In this document: one piece after another, positions 32,509-40,489 of the stretch
Position numbering within the stretch: position 1 is the stretch's first letter
Layout of the letters: each line of letters begins with the position of its first letter
Assembly: GCA_902776685.1 (NCBI GenBank)
Contig: CACYRB010000008.1
Location: forward strand, 1-46,548
DNA from: an uncultured Prevotellaceae bacterium
GTDB lineage: Bacteria; Bacteroidota; Bacteroidia; Bacteroidales; Bacteroidaceae
DNA length: 46,548 nt
Direction of reading: 5' to 3'
Made by a program: the position numbers and the translations under genes
The notes under the pieces: model-generated
What the model saw: the letters and a program-made list of their open reading frames with translations, nothing else
What the model was told of the DNA's origin: nothing
Databases searched by the model: none

Positions 32509-34227
32509 CTAAAGCACAATTTTCATGGTTTTATCACCAATCGTCACGATATACAACCCTTTAGGAAGTGTAACCTGCTCCTCACCTCCACTGCATACAC
32601 CGCGATAGACTACCACTCCCTGCGAATTGATTATACTAATAAGTTCACCGGTCTTGCCGCGTACTGTAATTCCATTATCTGTTTTCATCACACCTTTATC
32701 CAACAGTACACTCTCAACTCCCGTTGTGGTATCAACTTTTACGACACAAGTAGCAGGATAACTGCCATCTGCCGTCATTGCAACAATTATTGCAGTCCCA
32801 TCATTTAGAGCGATGAGATAACCGCTTTCCGTCACAGCACAAACAGAGCTATTAGAACTGGTCCATTTTACACTTTTGTCAGTTGCATTAGCAGGAAGAA
32901 TCTCCGCCTTTAGCTGCATTGTTTCTCCGATTTTAGAGAATAATACTTCTTTTGGTTCTATGCTTATGCCTGATACATGTTGTATTACAGTAACCATGCA
33001 TGAGTCTTTTACTCCCGTGGGAGTATTTGTTGCATAGAGCCATGTCGTTCCCGGCGATATAGCAGTTACTGCACCATTATTATCCACCAATGCAATTGAT
33101 TCATCTTTTACATTCCATAATACTTTTGTGTCATCGGCATTTGCAGGATAAAATGAAACCAATAATTGTTTTGTTTGTTCTTTTTCCAACTTCAAAATAT
33201 GCTCATTTATCATAAGTCTCTCTACGGGATTTTCTTCTATAATAGTACCACGCGCCCAACTTGAATTATTTAAATAACTTTGTTTTGTACCCTTTGGGAC
33301 ATATACTATTGTATTTGTGCTTATTTTGGGGCCTAATGGTGGAGGTGTCTCTGATTTCATGTGCAAGACTATTTTATCTGTACTAAAACCATATGGGCCT
33401 TTTAACGGTAAATAATCATCTGCTATTTTTTCAATTTCTTTATGAAAAAAAAGATGCATTCCCTCTTTTAACGGAAATGAGCGCGCATAATATACTTCCA
33501 TTGTTGTTGGGATAACCAACGTGTCCAAACTTATATTTGTTAGGTTAAATGCGAAATATCCTATTTTTTCTAAGTTTTTTAACTCCGAAATATTTATTTT
33601 TCTTATACCACTAGCACGAAAAGCATAATCCCCAATATACCTAATTTTCTCAGAACACTTCACACTTTTTAATCCCCAATCTAAGCTACTAAATGCATCA
33701 TCTGGTATTGAATCTATATTCTCACCAAGTATAAGATTTGATAATTTCAATTTGCTACTCCCATAAGCAAACATACCCTGCTTGACATATCCTATTTTTG
33801 AATTAAAATATAGAGTATCTATAGTAGATCCTTGCAAACACCTATTCAAATCCGTGACTGTTTCTGGCAAAGCCAAATAATTTAATTTCTTCGTAATTGC
33901 AGGTAATGTTTGTTCCCGCCCATCTGGAGGAGCTGCGTCTAGACAATTGTCTTTTCCTTTACTTGTTTCTGCCACTATATTTGCATCATATAAATCTACT
34001 TTGCCATTTAAATTTCTATTATTAATTAAAGTTGTTATAAACTTTAAATCGGTGGCATTGATGTACCCCGTTACTTTTAAATTCCTCACCGTGGCTTGGT
34101 CTCCATAGTTAATTTTACTCGACAACCACCCGGGAGTCTGGTTGTCCACCACTAAACTCGTTGCTTGCGCAAGCATGGTCAGGCATGAACCCAACAACAT
34201 ACAAATTGTTATTATTTTCTTTAACAT
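32509..34227 (-). CDS. BspA-like LRR surface protein with two Ig-like (BIg2) domains
   Basis: A 572-residue protein. The signal peptide is MLKKIITICMLLGSCLTMLA. Residues 21-100 are a shared module (TSLVVDNQTPGWLSSKINYG..). About 130-330 are BspA-type leucine-rich repeats (LGENIDSIPDDAF, YIGDYAFRASGIRKI). Two bacterial Ig-like group 2 domains follow at about 340-415 and 418-500 (PANADDTKVLW and PANATDKSVKW), and a C-terminal sorting-like tail ends in GLYIVTIGDKTMKIVL. Such proteins mediate adhesion or matrix binding. The gene is strongly AT-rich compared with flanking housekeeping genes. It starts 10 bases after the stop of its paralogue at 34238-35914, which suggests tandem duplication and joint transcription. 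Confidence 0.85.
   Translation of the reverse strand: MLKKIITICMLLGSCLTMLAQATSLVVDNQTPGWLSSKINYGDQATVRNLKVTGYINATDLKFITTLINNRNLNGKVDLYDANIVAETSKGKDNCLDAAPPDGREQTLPAITKKLNYLALPETVTDLNRCLQGSTIDTLYFNSKIGYVKQGMFAYGSSKLKLSNLILGENIDSIPDDAFSSLDWGLKSVKCSEKIRYIGDYAFRASGIRKINISELKNLEKIGYFAFNLTNISLDTLVIPTTMEVYYARSFPLKEGMHLFFHKEIEKIADDYLPLKGPYGFSTDKIVLHMKSETPPPLGPKISTNTIVYVPKGTKQSYLNNSSWARGTIIEENPVERLMINEHILKLEKEQTKQLLVSFYPANADDTKVLWNVKDESIALVDNNGAVTAISPGTTWLYATNTPTGVKDSCMVTVIQHVSGISIEPKEVLFSKIGETMQLKAEILPANATDKSVKWTSSNSSVCAVTESGYLIALNDGTAIIVAMTADGSYPATCVVKVDTTTGVESVLLDKGVMKTDNGITVRGKTGELISIINSQGVVVYRGVCSGGEEQVTLPKGLYIVTIGDKTMKIVL
34040..34200 (-). repeat. duplicated 5' module, copy in the first LRR gene
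   Basis: This 161-bp segment coding for the mature N-terminal module and part of the signal peptide recurs at 35730-35890 (offset 1690) with roughly ten differences by eye, while most of the remaining gene differs. Confidence 0.85.
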
Positions 34228-34237
34228 AATATTTATC

Positions 34238-35914
34238 TTAAATAGTTATTTTTACAGACTTATTATTCATTCTTATTACATAAATACCTTTAGAGAGGTT
34301 TATTCGTTCATTATCATTTGTACAGGTTTTACACATTATATTCTTTCCATTTATGTCATATACTTTTACAGACATCCCTTGTGCCCCTTGCAAAACAATT
34401 CCTTGTGAGTATTGTATAATTTGAGCCTCATTATGAATTTCTTCAACTTTTGTTATTTCTGTATCTACTATAACGGAACATATAGCCACAAACCCACCGT
34501 CAACTGATGTACATATTATAGTAGAAGTTCCGTCGCCTATGGCAACAACTTGCCCATCTGATGTAACTATACACACAGACGGATTTGTGCTAATCCAGTT
34601 TACTGACTTATCATCGGCATTATCTGGGTAAATAATCGCATTTAATGCTACAGTCTCACCTATTTTTGTCATAGTCACTTCCGATCTATCAAGCATAAGA
34701 TATTTAACTTTGTAACTCATTTCTTGAAAATTTGCACAAGCCCAATAACAAGTTACATAATACCCAGGAGGGGAATAAGTAGATCCACCCCCATAATAGC
34801 TTTGATAATTGGCTTTGTACCAATAATCAGATGTTTTATATACAGGTATCATACCTTTGGGGACATATACTGTAGCCCCTAAAAGATATCCTTTCCGAAG
34901 TGCATCTACGGTTGAAACAGAAGAGTATAATCTTTTATAGGGTATCTTCACTACCTCATTAGCATCTAAATAGAAAGTGCATTGATTATTATCACACGTA
35001 ACACTGTCTATTTCTAAAATTGTCTCTGGGAAATAGTATTTTTGCCCCTCTTTAAAAGAGAATGAATTCATACACGCCTTCTTAAGTCCGTATGGAAAAT
35101 GAACTTCATCTGGAGCATATCCATTAAAAGCAAGATTACCCAACGTTTTCATTTTATTTGGAAGTCGAATTTCTTCTATATTTTTTTTAGTATAAAAAGC
35201 TGAAGCACCAATACTGGCTATAGAATCAGGAAGGATAATATTTTTCATGTTGTGATTATAAAATGCAGAAGCACCAATGTATTCTACATCTAAAGTTATG
35301 TTGGTTTCATTCAAAGAACTACAATTACAAAAAGCCCTATACCCTATCGTCTTTATTTTACCCTTTGACACTACTGATATTAAATTCGATTCCCCCTTAA
35401 ATGCGTTTATAGGAATAGAATCTACATTCGCTCCTAAAATAAGATGGCGAACACTACTTGGACTATAACTTGCCGTTGCATACTTAATCTGTACATCATA
35501 TACTAAAGTATCTATTATAAAGCTTTGCCTTCCAAAATTTGAAATGTAAGTTAGTGTTTTTGGTAAATCTAAACAACTTAATCGAAGGGTATCCTTTGAT
35601 GCATTAGATAATGCAAAAATATTATTTTCGATAGCATTATCCTTGCTGCTTAAAGTCTCACTCACAACATTTGCATCGGATAAATCAAGCCTACCATCAA
35701 GACTCCGATTCTGAATTAATGTTCCTATAAACTTTAAATCGGTAGCATTGATATACCCCGTTACTTTAAGATTCCTTACCGTGGCTTGGTCTCCGTAGTT
35801 AATTTTACTCGACAACCATCCTGGCGTCTGGTTGTCCACCACTAAACTCGTTGCTTGCGCAAGCATGGTCAGACATGAGCCCAACAACATGCAAATTGAA
35901 ATAAAACGTTTCAT
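34238..35914 (-). CDS. BspA-like LRR surface protein with one Ig-like domain
   Basis: A 558-residue paralogue of the protein at 32509-34227. The signal peptide is MKRFISICMLLGSCLTMLA, and the next 80 residues are nearly identical to the neighbour. The BspA-type repeats are longer (about 130-300: YIGASAFYNHNMKNIILPD, SIASIGASAFYTKKNI, LGNLAFNG). The first Ig-like domain is replaced by an unrelated segment containing a Tyr/Ser/Gly-rich stretch (YWYKANYQSYYGGGSTYSP), and one BIg2 domain follows (about 405-485, PDNADDKSVNWIS). The sorting-like tail ends in GIYVIRMNNKSVKITI. AT-rich like its neighbour. It begins 30 bases after the DUF2971 gene, so all three may share a transcript. Confidence 0.83.
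   Translation of the reverse strand: MKRFISICMLLGSCLTMLAQATSLVVDNQTPGWLSSKINYGDQATVRNLKVTGYINATDLKFIGTLIQNRSLDGRLDLSDANVVSETLSSKDNAIENNIFALSNASKDTLRLSCLDLPKTLTYISNFGRQSFIIDTLVYDVQIKYATASYSPSSVRHLILGANVDSIPINAFKGESNLISVVSKGKIKTIGYRAFCNCSSLNETNITLDVEYIGASAFYNHNMKNIILPDSIASIGASAFYTKKNIEEIRLPNKMKTLGNLAFNGYAPDEVHFPYGLKKACMNSFSFKEGQKYYFPETILEIDSVTCDNNQCTFYLDANEVVKIPYKRLYSSVSTVDALRKGYLLGATVYVPKGMIPVYKTSDYWYKANYQSYYGGGSTYSPPGYYVTCYWACANFQEMSYKVKYLMLDRSEVTMTKIGETVALNAIIYPDNADDKSVNWISTNPSVCIVTSDGQVVAIGDGTSTIICTSVDGGFVAICSVIVDTEITKVEEIHNEAQIIQYSQGIVLQGAQGMSVKVYDINGKNIMCKTCTNDNERINLSKGIYVIRMNNKSVKITI
35730..35890 (-). repeat. duplicated 5' module, copy in the second LRR gene
   Basis: Partner of 34040-34200. 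The high identity is limited to this 5' module, as expected from gene conversion or recent exchange of secretion and anchor modules. Confidence 0.85.
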
Positions 35915-35944
35915 ACGATAAAATATTAAGTTATTAATTGATTT

Positions 35945-36862
35945 TCAATTTCTATATGGTATCTCTGATTTTGTAACTTTTATATCTCCTAATCCTTTCT
36001 TTCGTAGCAATAGTTTTATGGTAGGTTTTATTTTGTTATAGTCTACTAATGGACCTAAAATGATTTCCTGCAAATATTCTGTTGGTATTTGAAATTCTAC
36101 ATAAGGAACATTATCTCCACAACTATTCCGTTTCGTCAATATCTTATGCGGATTGTTTTCGTATTGAAACAACCGTTTTTCCTCCTCAAACGAGTAAGCT
36201 TTATCTTTAATGCGAGGACATATAACAATAGCCATCAGAGAAAGGTAATGAAGCTTTAAGTTGAAGATGTCTTGGTCGGAGTTCAGTCTTTTCACTTTCT
36301 CGTTGAATTCTTTACAAAGGCGGACAAGTACTTTTCTTTCCACCATACTACACTTAATAGTTTCGTTTTCCTCATACAAAACTTCATTTGCATTCAGCTT
36401 ATTCCTGATGCTTACGTCTGGTAATAAGTTACTTTCTTTTACTTTATACTCCGTTTCATTATCTACAAAAACCAAACAGCATCCCATTGCTTTATCTCCA
36501 TACATATCCCACATAGGCAAATAATCACGTTGCTTTGAAAAACATACAACAAATGGAGTTTTGTTATTATCGAATAATGCATCAAGAAGCATTTTATTTC
36601 TATCCACATCTTTCTTACCTGAAGAAATTGATTTCCAAATTGTAGAAATTTTGTATTTTCCTTCTTTTATACCTGCCGCTTTTTCTATGCTGGGGAGTTC
36701 CTTCCACAAAATATCATACCCACGAATAAACTCATGAGGATCATTCATCACCAACAGACTACTTGCATGAAAAACAAAATTCGTCTTTAATTTATCAATA
36801 ATAATCCCATCAAGAAGTTTGTATAAGACATCTATTGAGGTATAATGATAGACTAATTCCAT
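35945..36862 (-). CDS. DUF2971-family protein
   Basis: A 305-residue cytoplasmic protein with no signal peptide. It opens MELVYHYTSIDVLYKLLDG, the standard DUF2971 beginning (YHYT), and shows LVMNDPHEFIRGYDIL, the central CFSKQRDYLPMWDMYGD and MGCCLVF, and a later DKAYSFEEEKRLF. The conserved Tyr/Thr, Arg and Glu pattern of the family is reminiscent of ADP-ribosyltransferase-like folds, but its activity is not established. DUF2971 genes are often found in variable or defence-rich regions. Here it is the first gene of an AT-rich, probably acquired unit with the two LRR genes. Confidence 0.82.
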   Translation of the reverse strand: MELVYHYTSIDVLYKLLDGIIIDKLKTNFVFHASSLLVMNDPHEFIRGYDILWKELPSIEKAAGIKEGKYKISTIWKSISSGKKDVDRNKMLLDALFDNNKTPFVVCFSKQRDYLPMWDMYGDKAMGCCLVFVDNETEYKVKESNLLPDVSIRNKLNANEVLYEENETIKCSMVERKVLVRLCKEFNEKVKRLNSDQDIFNLKLHYLSLMAIVICPRIKDKAYSFEEEKRLFQYENNPHKILTKRNSCGDNVPYVEFQIPTEYLQEIILGPLVDYNKIKPTIKLLLRKKGLGDIKVTKSEIPYRN

Positions 36863-36959
36863 ACATCTATTTTATGCTCCGCACAGACACCCAATGCGTG
36901 GAAGATGATAAAAAGGTTGACTGGAACTGATATATAAAAAGAAGCGTGGGAGTCTACTG

Positions 36960-37127
36960 TTACTCGTCCCACACTCTGAGGCTCTGGCATCGCCCTATCC
37001 GTTTGAACGAGCAACGCCGAAGCCCACGCCGATATGTATAAGAAACAACACCACACGTGCCTATAAGTCCAATAAAGGATAAGCATTGCGTGATGTGCAT
37101 AAATATATACACATCCATGAGCGTCAT
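36960..37127 (-). CDS. possible 55-residue membrane peptide
   Basis: A short frame from the ATG at 37127 encodes MTLMDVYIFMHITQCLSFIG, continues hydrophobic to about residue 32, and ends in a Cys/Arg-rich tail (RRCSFKRIGRCQSLRVWDE). It has no recognised family, and other frames across the same stretch are open too (36853-37194), so coding is uncertain. It lies downstream of a candidate RNA gene on the same strand. Confidence 0.25.
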   Translation of the reverse strand: MTLMDVYIFMHITQCLSFIGLIGTCGVVSYTYRRGLRRCSFKRIGRCQSLRVWDE

Positions 37128-37216
37128 TGTTGCTTTGTTTTCTTAACGGATAGTCGGAACTGCCAGATTCCAGAGTGTCAAGCACAAAGCGCAAGTAACG
37201 CTTTTCCTATATATAG

Positions 37217-37338
37217 GTTCTCATCCCGTATGCAGAGAGGCATCTTTGCCGAGTAACGCGGCACGCCGCGTTACTACATGCATGGCCAAAGCCATTCGAT
37301 GCTCTCGCACGACCACCCTAAGGTGGGCTCCGGAATAG
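37217..37338 (-). ncRNA. candidate structured non-coding RNA
   Basis: Downstream of a TATCTTTG box the minus strand folds into a compact multi-hairpin. The predicted 5' end GTTCT..TCC pairs with GGA..AGAAC near 37225, closing the structure. Inside are CCCACC-TTA-GGGTGG, GAGAG-CATC pairing with GATGCCTCTC, ATGGC-TTTG-GCCAT, and a perfect 9-10 bp hairpin GTAACGCGG..CCGCGTTAC (37253-37274). No coding frame is convincing. Pairing of the transcript's own first bases with its end is typical of small RNA genes. I cannot assign a known class. Confidence 0.45.
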
Positions 37339-37343
37339 AACAC

Positions 37344-37351
37344 TGCAAAGA
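37344..37351 (-). promoter_or_regulatory. -7 promoter box of the candidate RNA
   Basis: Minus-strand TATCTTTG; expected start near 37338, exactly where the closing stem of the folded RNA begins. Confidence 0.5.
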
Positions 37352-37426
37352 TACAACTTTTTTCTTTCAATCGTTTATTTTTGAAGAAAAAATTGGTATT
37401 TTGAAATATTTTTTCACCGTTGTTTT

Positions 37427-39370
37427 TCAAGTATATTTCAACCTGAAGCTGTTGAGGACGACGCTGATGCTCGACAGAGCCATGAGGGCAGAGGCCCACA
37501 TGGGGGTTATCTGGAAGTCGATGCCGAAGAGACGAAGAACTCCGGCAGCCAAGGGGATGCAGACGATGTTGTAGACAAAAGCCCAGAAAAGATTTTGATG
37601 AATCATCGAGACAGTGCGGTGCGACAATGCGACGGCATCGTCGATATGCCGCAGGTCGTCGCCCATGAGTGTGACCTGTGCAACATCCATAGCCACGTCG
37701 GTTCCGCGTCCCATCGCTATGCTCACGTCGGCGGTAGCCAGTGCCTGCGAGTCGTTGATGCCGTCGCCGACCATGGCCACGACACGCCCCTCCTGTTGCA
37801 ATCGCCGCACCAGGTCTTCTTTGTCCTGTGGCTGCACCCGACTCTGCCAATGGCCGATGCCTGCCTGTCCTGCCCAGTAGGCAGCCGCATCCTCGCGGTC
37901 GCCACTCATCATGTAGACCTCGATGCCGCGTTTCTGCAAGGCCTCGACAGCCTCTCGAGCATGTGGCTTTAGCTGCTCGCGCTCATCGAACGACAACTGG
38001 TCGGCCTTAGTGAAATCGATGTTTGCATTCGGAATGGTCAGCGTACCAGTCTTGTCGGTCACCAGTGCATCCACCTTGCGCAGCCGCTCAATGGCTGTAG
38101 CATCTTTCACCAGCACACCTTTCTCTGCTGCCTTGCCTATGCCCACCATCAGAGCCGTAGGCGTAGCCAGCCCCATCGCACACGGACAGGCAACAACCAG
38201 CACGGCAACCGCCGAGAGGATGGCCTGCGGAAGCATCGCCATGCCGCCGACAAGGAGCCACACAACGAGCGTCAACAGCGAAAGACCAGCCACCACCGGC
38301 ACGAAGATGAGTGCCATGCGATCGACCACCCGCTGCACGGGAGCCTTCGAGCTCTGTGCCTGTTCCACCATGCGGATGATGCCAGCCAGGGCGGTCTGCT
38401 CGCCAATCTCCTGCGCACGGAAGTGCAGACGCCCTTGCTGGAGCATTGTCCCAGCCAGCACCCTGCTGCCCACCTGCTTGAGTACAGGTGTGGGTTCGCC
38501 CGTAATCATGGCCTCGTCGACAAATGCGCCGTCGGCCTGCATAAAACTCTCTGCCCATGTCACCGTGCCGTCAACGGCAATCTTCTCGCCAGCCTGCACC
38601 TCAACAATATCGCCTTTCTGCAAGGTCGAGATGGGAACCATGCTGGATGAGGGCCGACCGTCGGCCGACAAGGACTGACGATTGACCAGCCGTGCCGTCT
38701 TAGGCTGCAACCCCATCAGTGTCCGAATGGACGAGGCCGCACCTCGCTTGGCTCGTTCTTCGAGTAGCCTGCCCGTCAGAACAAACGTGATGATCATGAC
38801 CGAAGCATCGAAATAGGTGTGCCACTCGATGCCTCGCGCCCCCCAGACGCGGTCGCCCCAGAACGTGTTGAATGTAGAAAAGAGAAACGCCACTGCCGTC
38901 GACAGACAAACCAGTGTGTCCATGTTGGCCATGCCCACACGCAACTGACGGAAGGTCTTTATATAGAAATCGCGACCGCAATAGATCAGGTTGAGCAGGG
39001 CAACGATGAAAGCCACCTGATTGTTGGCATCGCGCGACCCCACGCTCACCCACCCCATCGAGAAAGCCATCACCAACAAGGCAAACAGCCACGACAGCAG
39101 GGTCTTACGACGGAGCACGCGCAACTCGCTGCGTTCAATCTCCTCGACGCGCCGGTCTTGTTCGATGACGAGGTCGAAGCCTATTTCGTTCACAGCCTGC
39201 TTCAACTGCTCCAGTGTCACCTGAGTCTCATCGTAATCCACTACAGCCTGACGAGCCGGCAGCGATACCGACACACCAGCCACGCCCTCGACCTTGCCCA
39301 GCCGCCGCTCAACGCTTGCGGCACAGGCCGAGCAAGCCATGCCCACAACAGGGATTGTTCGTTTCGTCAT
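37427..39370 (-). CDS. copA: copper-type P1B ATPase lacking an evident nucleotide-binding domain
   Basis: A 647-residue heavy-metal pump. One N-terminal metal-binding domain has GMACSACAASVERRL (Cys13 and Cys16). The membrane metal site is CPC at residues 395-397 (VACPCAMGLATPTALMVG), the copper/silver type. The actuator loop has TGEPTPVLKQVGSRVLAGT. The phosphorylated Asp439 is in DKTGTLT, and MVGDGINDSQAL and the last helices are present. Between DKTGTLT and LKPHAREAVEAL, which begins at residue 467, there are only about 21 residues, where CopA proteins usually carry a domain of over 100 residues with the ATP-binding SEHP and GxG motifs. The frame is intact and the P-domain flanks are well kept, so this is not simple decay. 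Expected role: Cu+ export; ATP binding needs testing. Confidence 0.88.
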   Translation of the reverse strand: MTKRTIPVVGMACSACAASVERRLGKVEGVAGVSVSLPARQAVVDYDETQVTLEQLKQAVNEIGFDLVIEQDRRVEEIERSELRVLRRKTLLSWLFALLVMAFSMGWVSVGSRDANNQVAFIVALLNLIYCGRDFYIKTFRQLRVGMANMDTLVCLSTAVAFLFSTFNTFWGDRVWGARGIEWHTYFDASVMIITFVLTGRLLEERAKRGAASSIRTLMGLQPKTARLVNRQSLSADGRPSSSMVPISTLQKGDIVEVQAGEKIAVDGTVTWAESFMQADGAFVDEAMITGEPTPVLKQVGSRVLAGTMLQQGRLHFRAQEIGEQTALAGIIRMVEQAQSSKAPVQRVVDRMALIFVPVVAGLSLLTLVVWLLVGGMAMLPQAILSAVAVLVVACPCAMGLATPTALMVGIGKAAEKGVLVKDATAIERLRKVDALVTDKTGTLTIPNANIDFTKADQLSFDEREQLKPHAREAVEALQKRGIEVYMMSGDREDAAAYWAGQAGIGHWQSRVQPQDKEDLVRRLQQEGRVVAMVGDGINDSQALATADVSIAMGRGTDVAMDVAQVTLMGDDLRHIDDAVALSHRTVSMIHQNLFWAFVYNIVCIPLAAGVLRLFGIDFQITPMWASALMALSSISVVLNSFRLKYT

Positions 39371-39395
39371 ATCGTAGAATTCTTTTTTCTGTCTG

Positions 39396-39403
39396 CAAAG
39401 TTA
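39396..39403 (-). promoter_or_regulatory. -7 promoter box of the copper ATPase gene
   Basis: Minus-strand TAACTTTG, 26 bases upstream of the ATG at 39370. No TTTG at -33. No copper-regulator operator is recognised. Confidence 0.55.
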
Positions 39404-39432
39404 AGCAAAATAATTGATAACTAAAAAAGAAG

Positions 39433-39456
39433 TGGGCAGCGTCTTCGTGCTGCCCA
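39433..39456 (-). terminator. terminator of the 36-residue protein gene
   Basis: TGGGCAGC (39433-39440) pairs with GCTGCCCA (39449-39456) around GTCTTCGT. On the minus strand it is followed by CTTCTTTTTTAG. It starts nine bases past the small gene's stop codon. Confidence 0.85.
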
Positions 39457-39464
39457 TCTCTTTT

Positions 39465-39575
39465 TTAGCTATACCAAATAGAGGGTGTTGCTTGTCCGTA
39501 ACGGACATCCTCTTCATTGTAGACATTGTCTAATTCGTACTCCTCCTGGTTGTACGACTTTCTTTTTGGTTTCAT
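39465..39575 (-). CDS. 36-residue small protein with own promoter and terminator
   Basis: The frame encodes 36 residues beginning MKPKRKSYNQEEYELDNVYN and ending ATPSIWYS. It is basic at the start, acidic and tyrosine-rich in the middle, and soluble. I do not recognise it. Support for a real gene: a consensus promoter (39664-39695), a strong Shine-Dalgarno (GGGAGG at 39590-39585, nine bases before the ATG, unusual for this phylum), a leader with a nested stem, and a perfect terminator right after the stop. It lies upstream of the copper ATPase but is separated from it by that terminator. An alternative is a regulatory RNA with an incidental frame, which the strong ribosome site argues against. 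Confidence 0.65.
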   Translation of the reverse strand: MKPKRKSYNQEEYELDNVYNEEDVRYGQATPSIWYS

Positions 39576-39601
39576 GGTGTTGGTCCTCCCTTATGGCCGC
39601 C

Positions 39602-39645
39602 GTCCCGATGGCAGGCCTCTTTTAATCTGTATTGAGGGCCGGGAC
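39602..39645 (-). other. structured leader of the small protein gene
   Basis: On the minus strand GTCCCG (39645-39640) pairs with CGGGAC (39607-39602). Inside it, GGCCCTC (39640-39634) can pair with GAGGCC (39619-39614), so the fold is nested and the two stems share one base. It lies between the predicted transcript start and the ribosome site, a position suited to translational control. Confidence 0.45.
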
Positions 39646-39663
39646 TGCCCCCTTTCGTATTTG

Positions 39664-39695
39664 CAAATATAGGGTTTTCTTTCCAACGGTGCAAA
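39664..39695 (-). promoter_or_regulatory. promoter of the 36-residue protein gene
   Basis: Minus strand: TTTG at 39695-39692, 20 bases, TATATTTG at 39671-39664. The expected start is near 39658, about 80 bases before the ATG. Confidence 0.7.
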
Positions 39696-39730
39696 CAATG
39701 CGCCGTTTTTTTATACTTTTTTAATGAAAG

Positions 39731-40489
39731 TCAACTTTCCCTATAGATGATGGACCCATTGGCCTGATGGGTGGCCAGCACGAGCACCTCGGCTATCTGC
39801 ACGTGGGCAGGAGCCTGTGCGGCATAGAGGCACACATCGGCAATGTCGTTACCGGTGAGCGGCTTGATGCCACGATAGACGTTGTCGGCCCGCTCGTCGT
39901 CGCCATGGAAACGTACGCGACTGAAATTGGTTTCCACAAGTCCGGGTTTCACATTGGTCACACGGATGGGCGTGTCGGCCAAGTCGATGCGCAGGCCGTC
40001 GGTGATGGTCTTCACGGCTGCCTTTGTAGCACAATAGACGTTTCCGCCGGCATAGGCCGCATCGCCTGCCACACTGCCGATATTGATGACATGTCCATAT
40101 CCCTGTTCCACCATGCCGGGCACGACGAGTCGCGTCATGGTGAGCAACCCTTTGATGTTGGTATCGATCATGGTTTCCCAGTCTTCGAACGAACCTTCAA
40201 ATTCCTTTTCAAGCCCGAGGGCCAGTCCGGCATTGTTGATGAGCACGTCGACATGGCGCCAACGCTCCTCCATCGAGTCGAGCGCAGCAGCCGCCTTCTC
40301 GCGGTTGCGCACATCGAAGACCAACAGCAGCACTTCGGTGCCGTTGGCCTCAAACTGCGACTTCAACGCTTCCAGTTTCTCGGCATTACGCCCGGTCAGA
40401 ATCAGGTTGTAGCCACCTTCGGCAAACTTTCGGGCACAAGCCTCGCCAATGCCGCTCGTGGCTCCGGTAATTAAAGCTATCTTTTTCAT
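39731..40489 (-). CDS. short-chain dehydrogenase (YdfG-like)
   Basis: A 252-residue NAD(P)-dependent oxidoreductase of the classical SDR type. The cofactor loop is TGATSGIGEACA (residues about 8-19), with LTGRNAEKLEAL after the second strand indicating NADP preference. DVLINNAGLALG, the catalytic Ser in INIGSVAGDAAY, and Tyr/Lys in VYCATKAAVK are all present. The best family match by pattern is YdfG, which oxidises 3-hydroxy acids such as serine. The ATG at 40489 is chosen: its ATGA overlap with the wecB stop fits an operon, and the frame open further upstream is only wecB read out of frame. It is the last gene of the nfeD operon. Confidence 0.92.
   Translation of the reverse strand: MKKIALITGATSGIGEACARKFAEGGYNLILTGRNAEKLEALKSQFEANGTEVLLLVFDVRNREKAAAALDSMEERWRHVDVLINNAGLALGLEKEFEGSFEDWETMIDTNIKGLLTMTRLVVPGMVEQGYGHVINIGSVAGDAAYAGGNVYCATKAAVKTITDGLRIDLADTPIRVTNVKPGLVETNFSRVRFHGDDERADNVYRGIKPLTGNDIADVCLYAAQAPAHVQIAEVLVLATHQANGSIIYRES

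Noticed and set aside
36853-37194. A 113-residue minus-strand frame upstream of the DUF2971 gene
   Set aside because: No family pattern, competing open frames in the same stretch, no start signal, and it overlaps the DUF2971 start.
37253-37274. Terminator hairpin GTAACGCGG..CCGCGTTAC
   Set aside because: It is a perfect stem, but no T run follows on either strand; it fits better as part of the candidate structured RNA.
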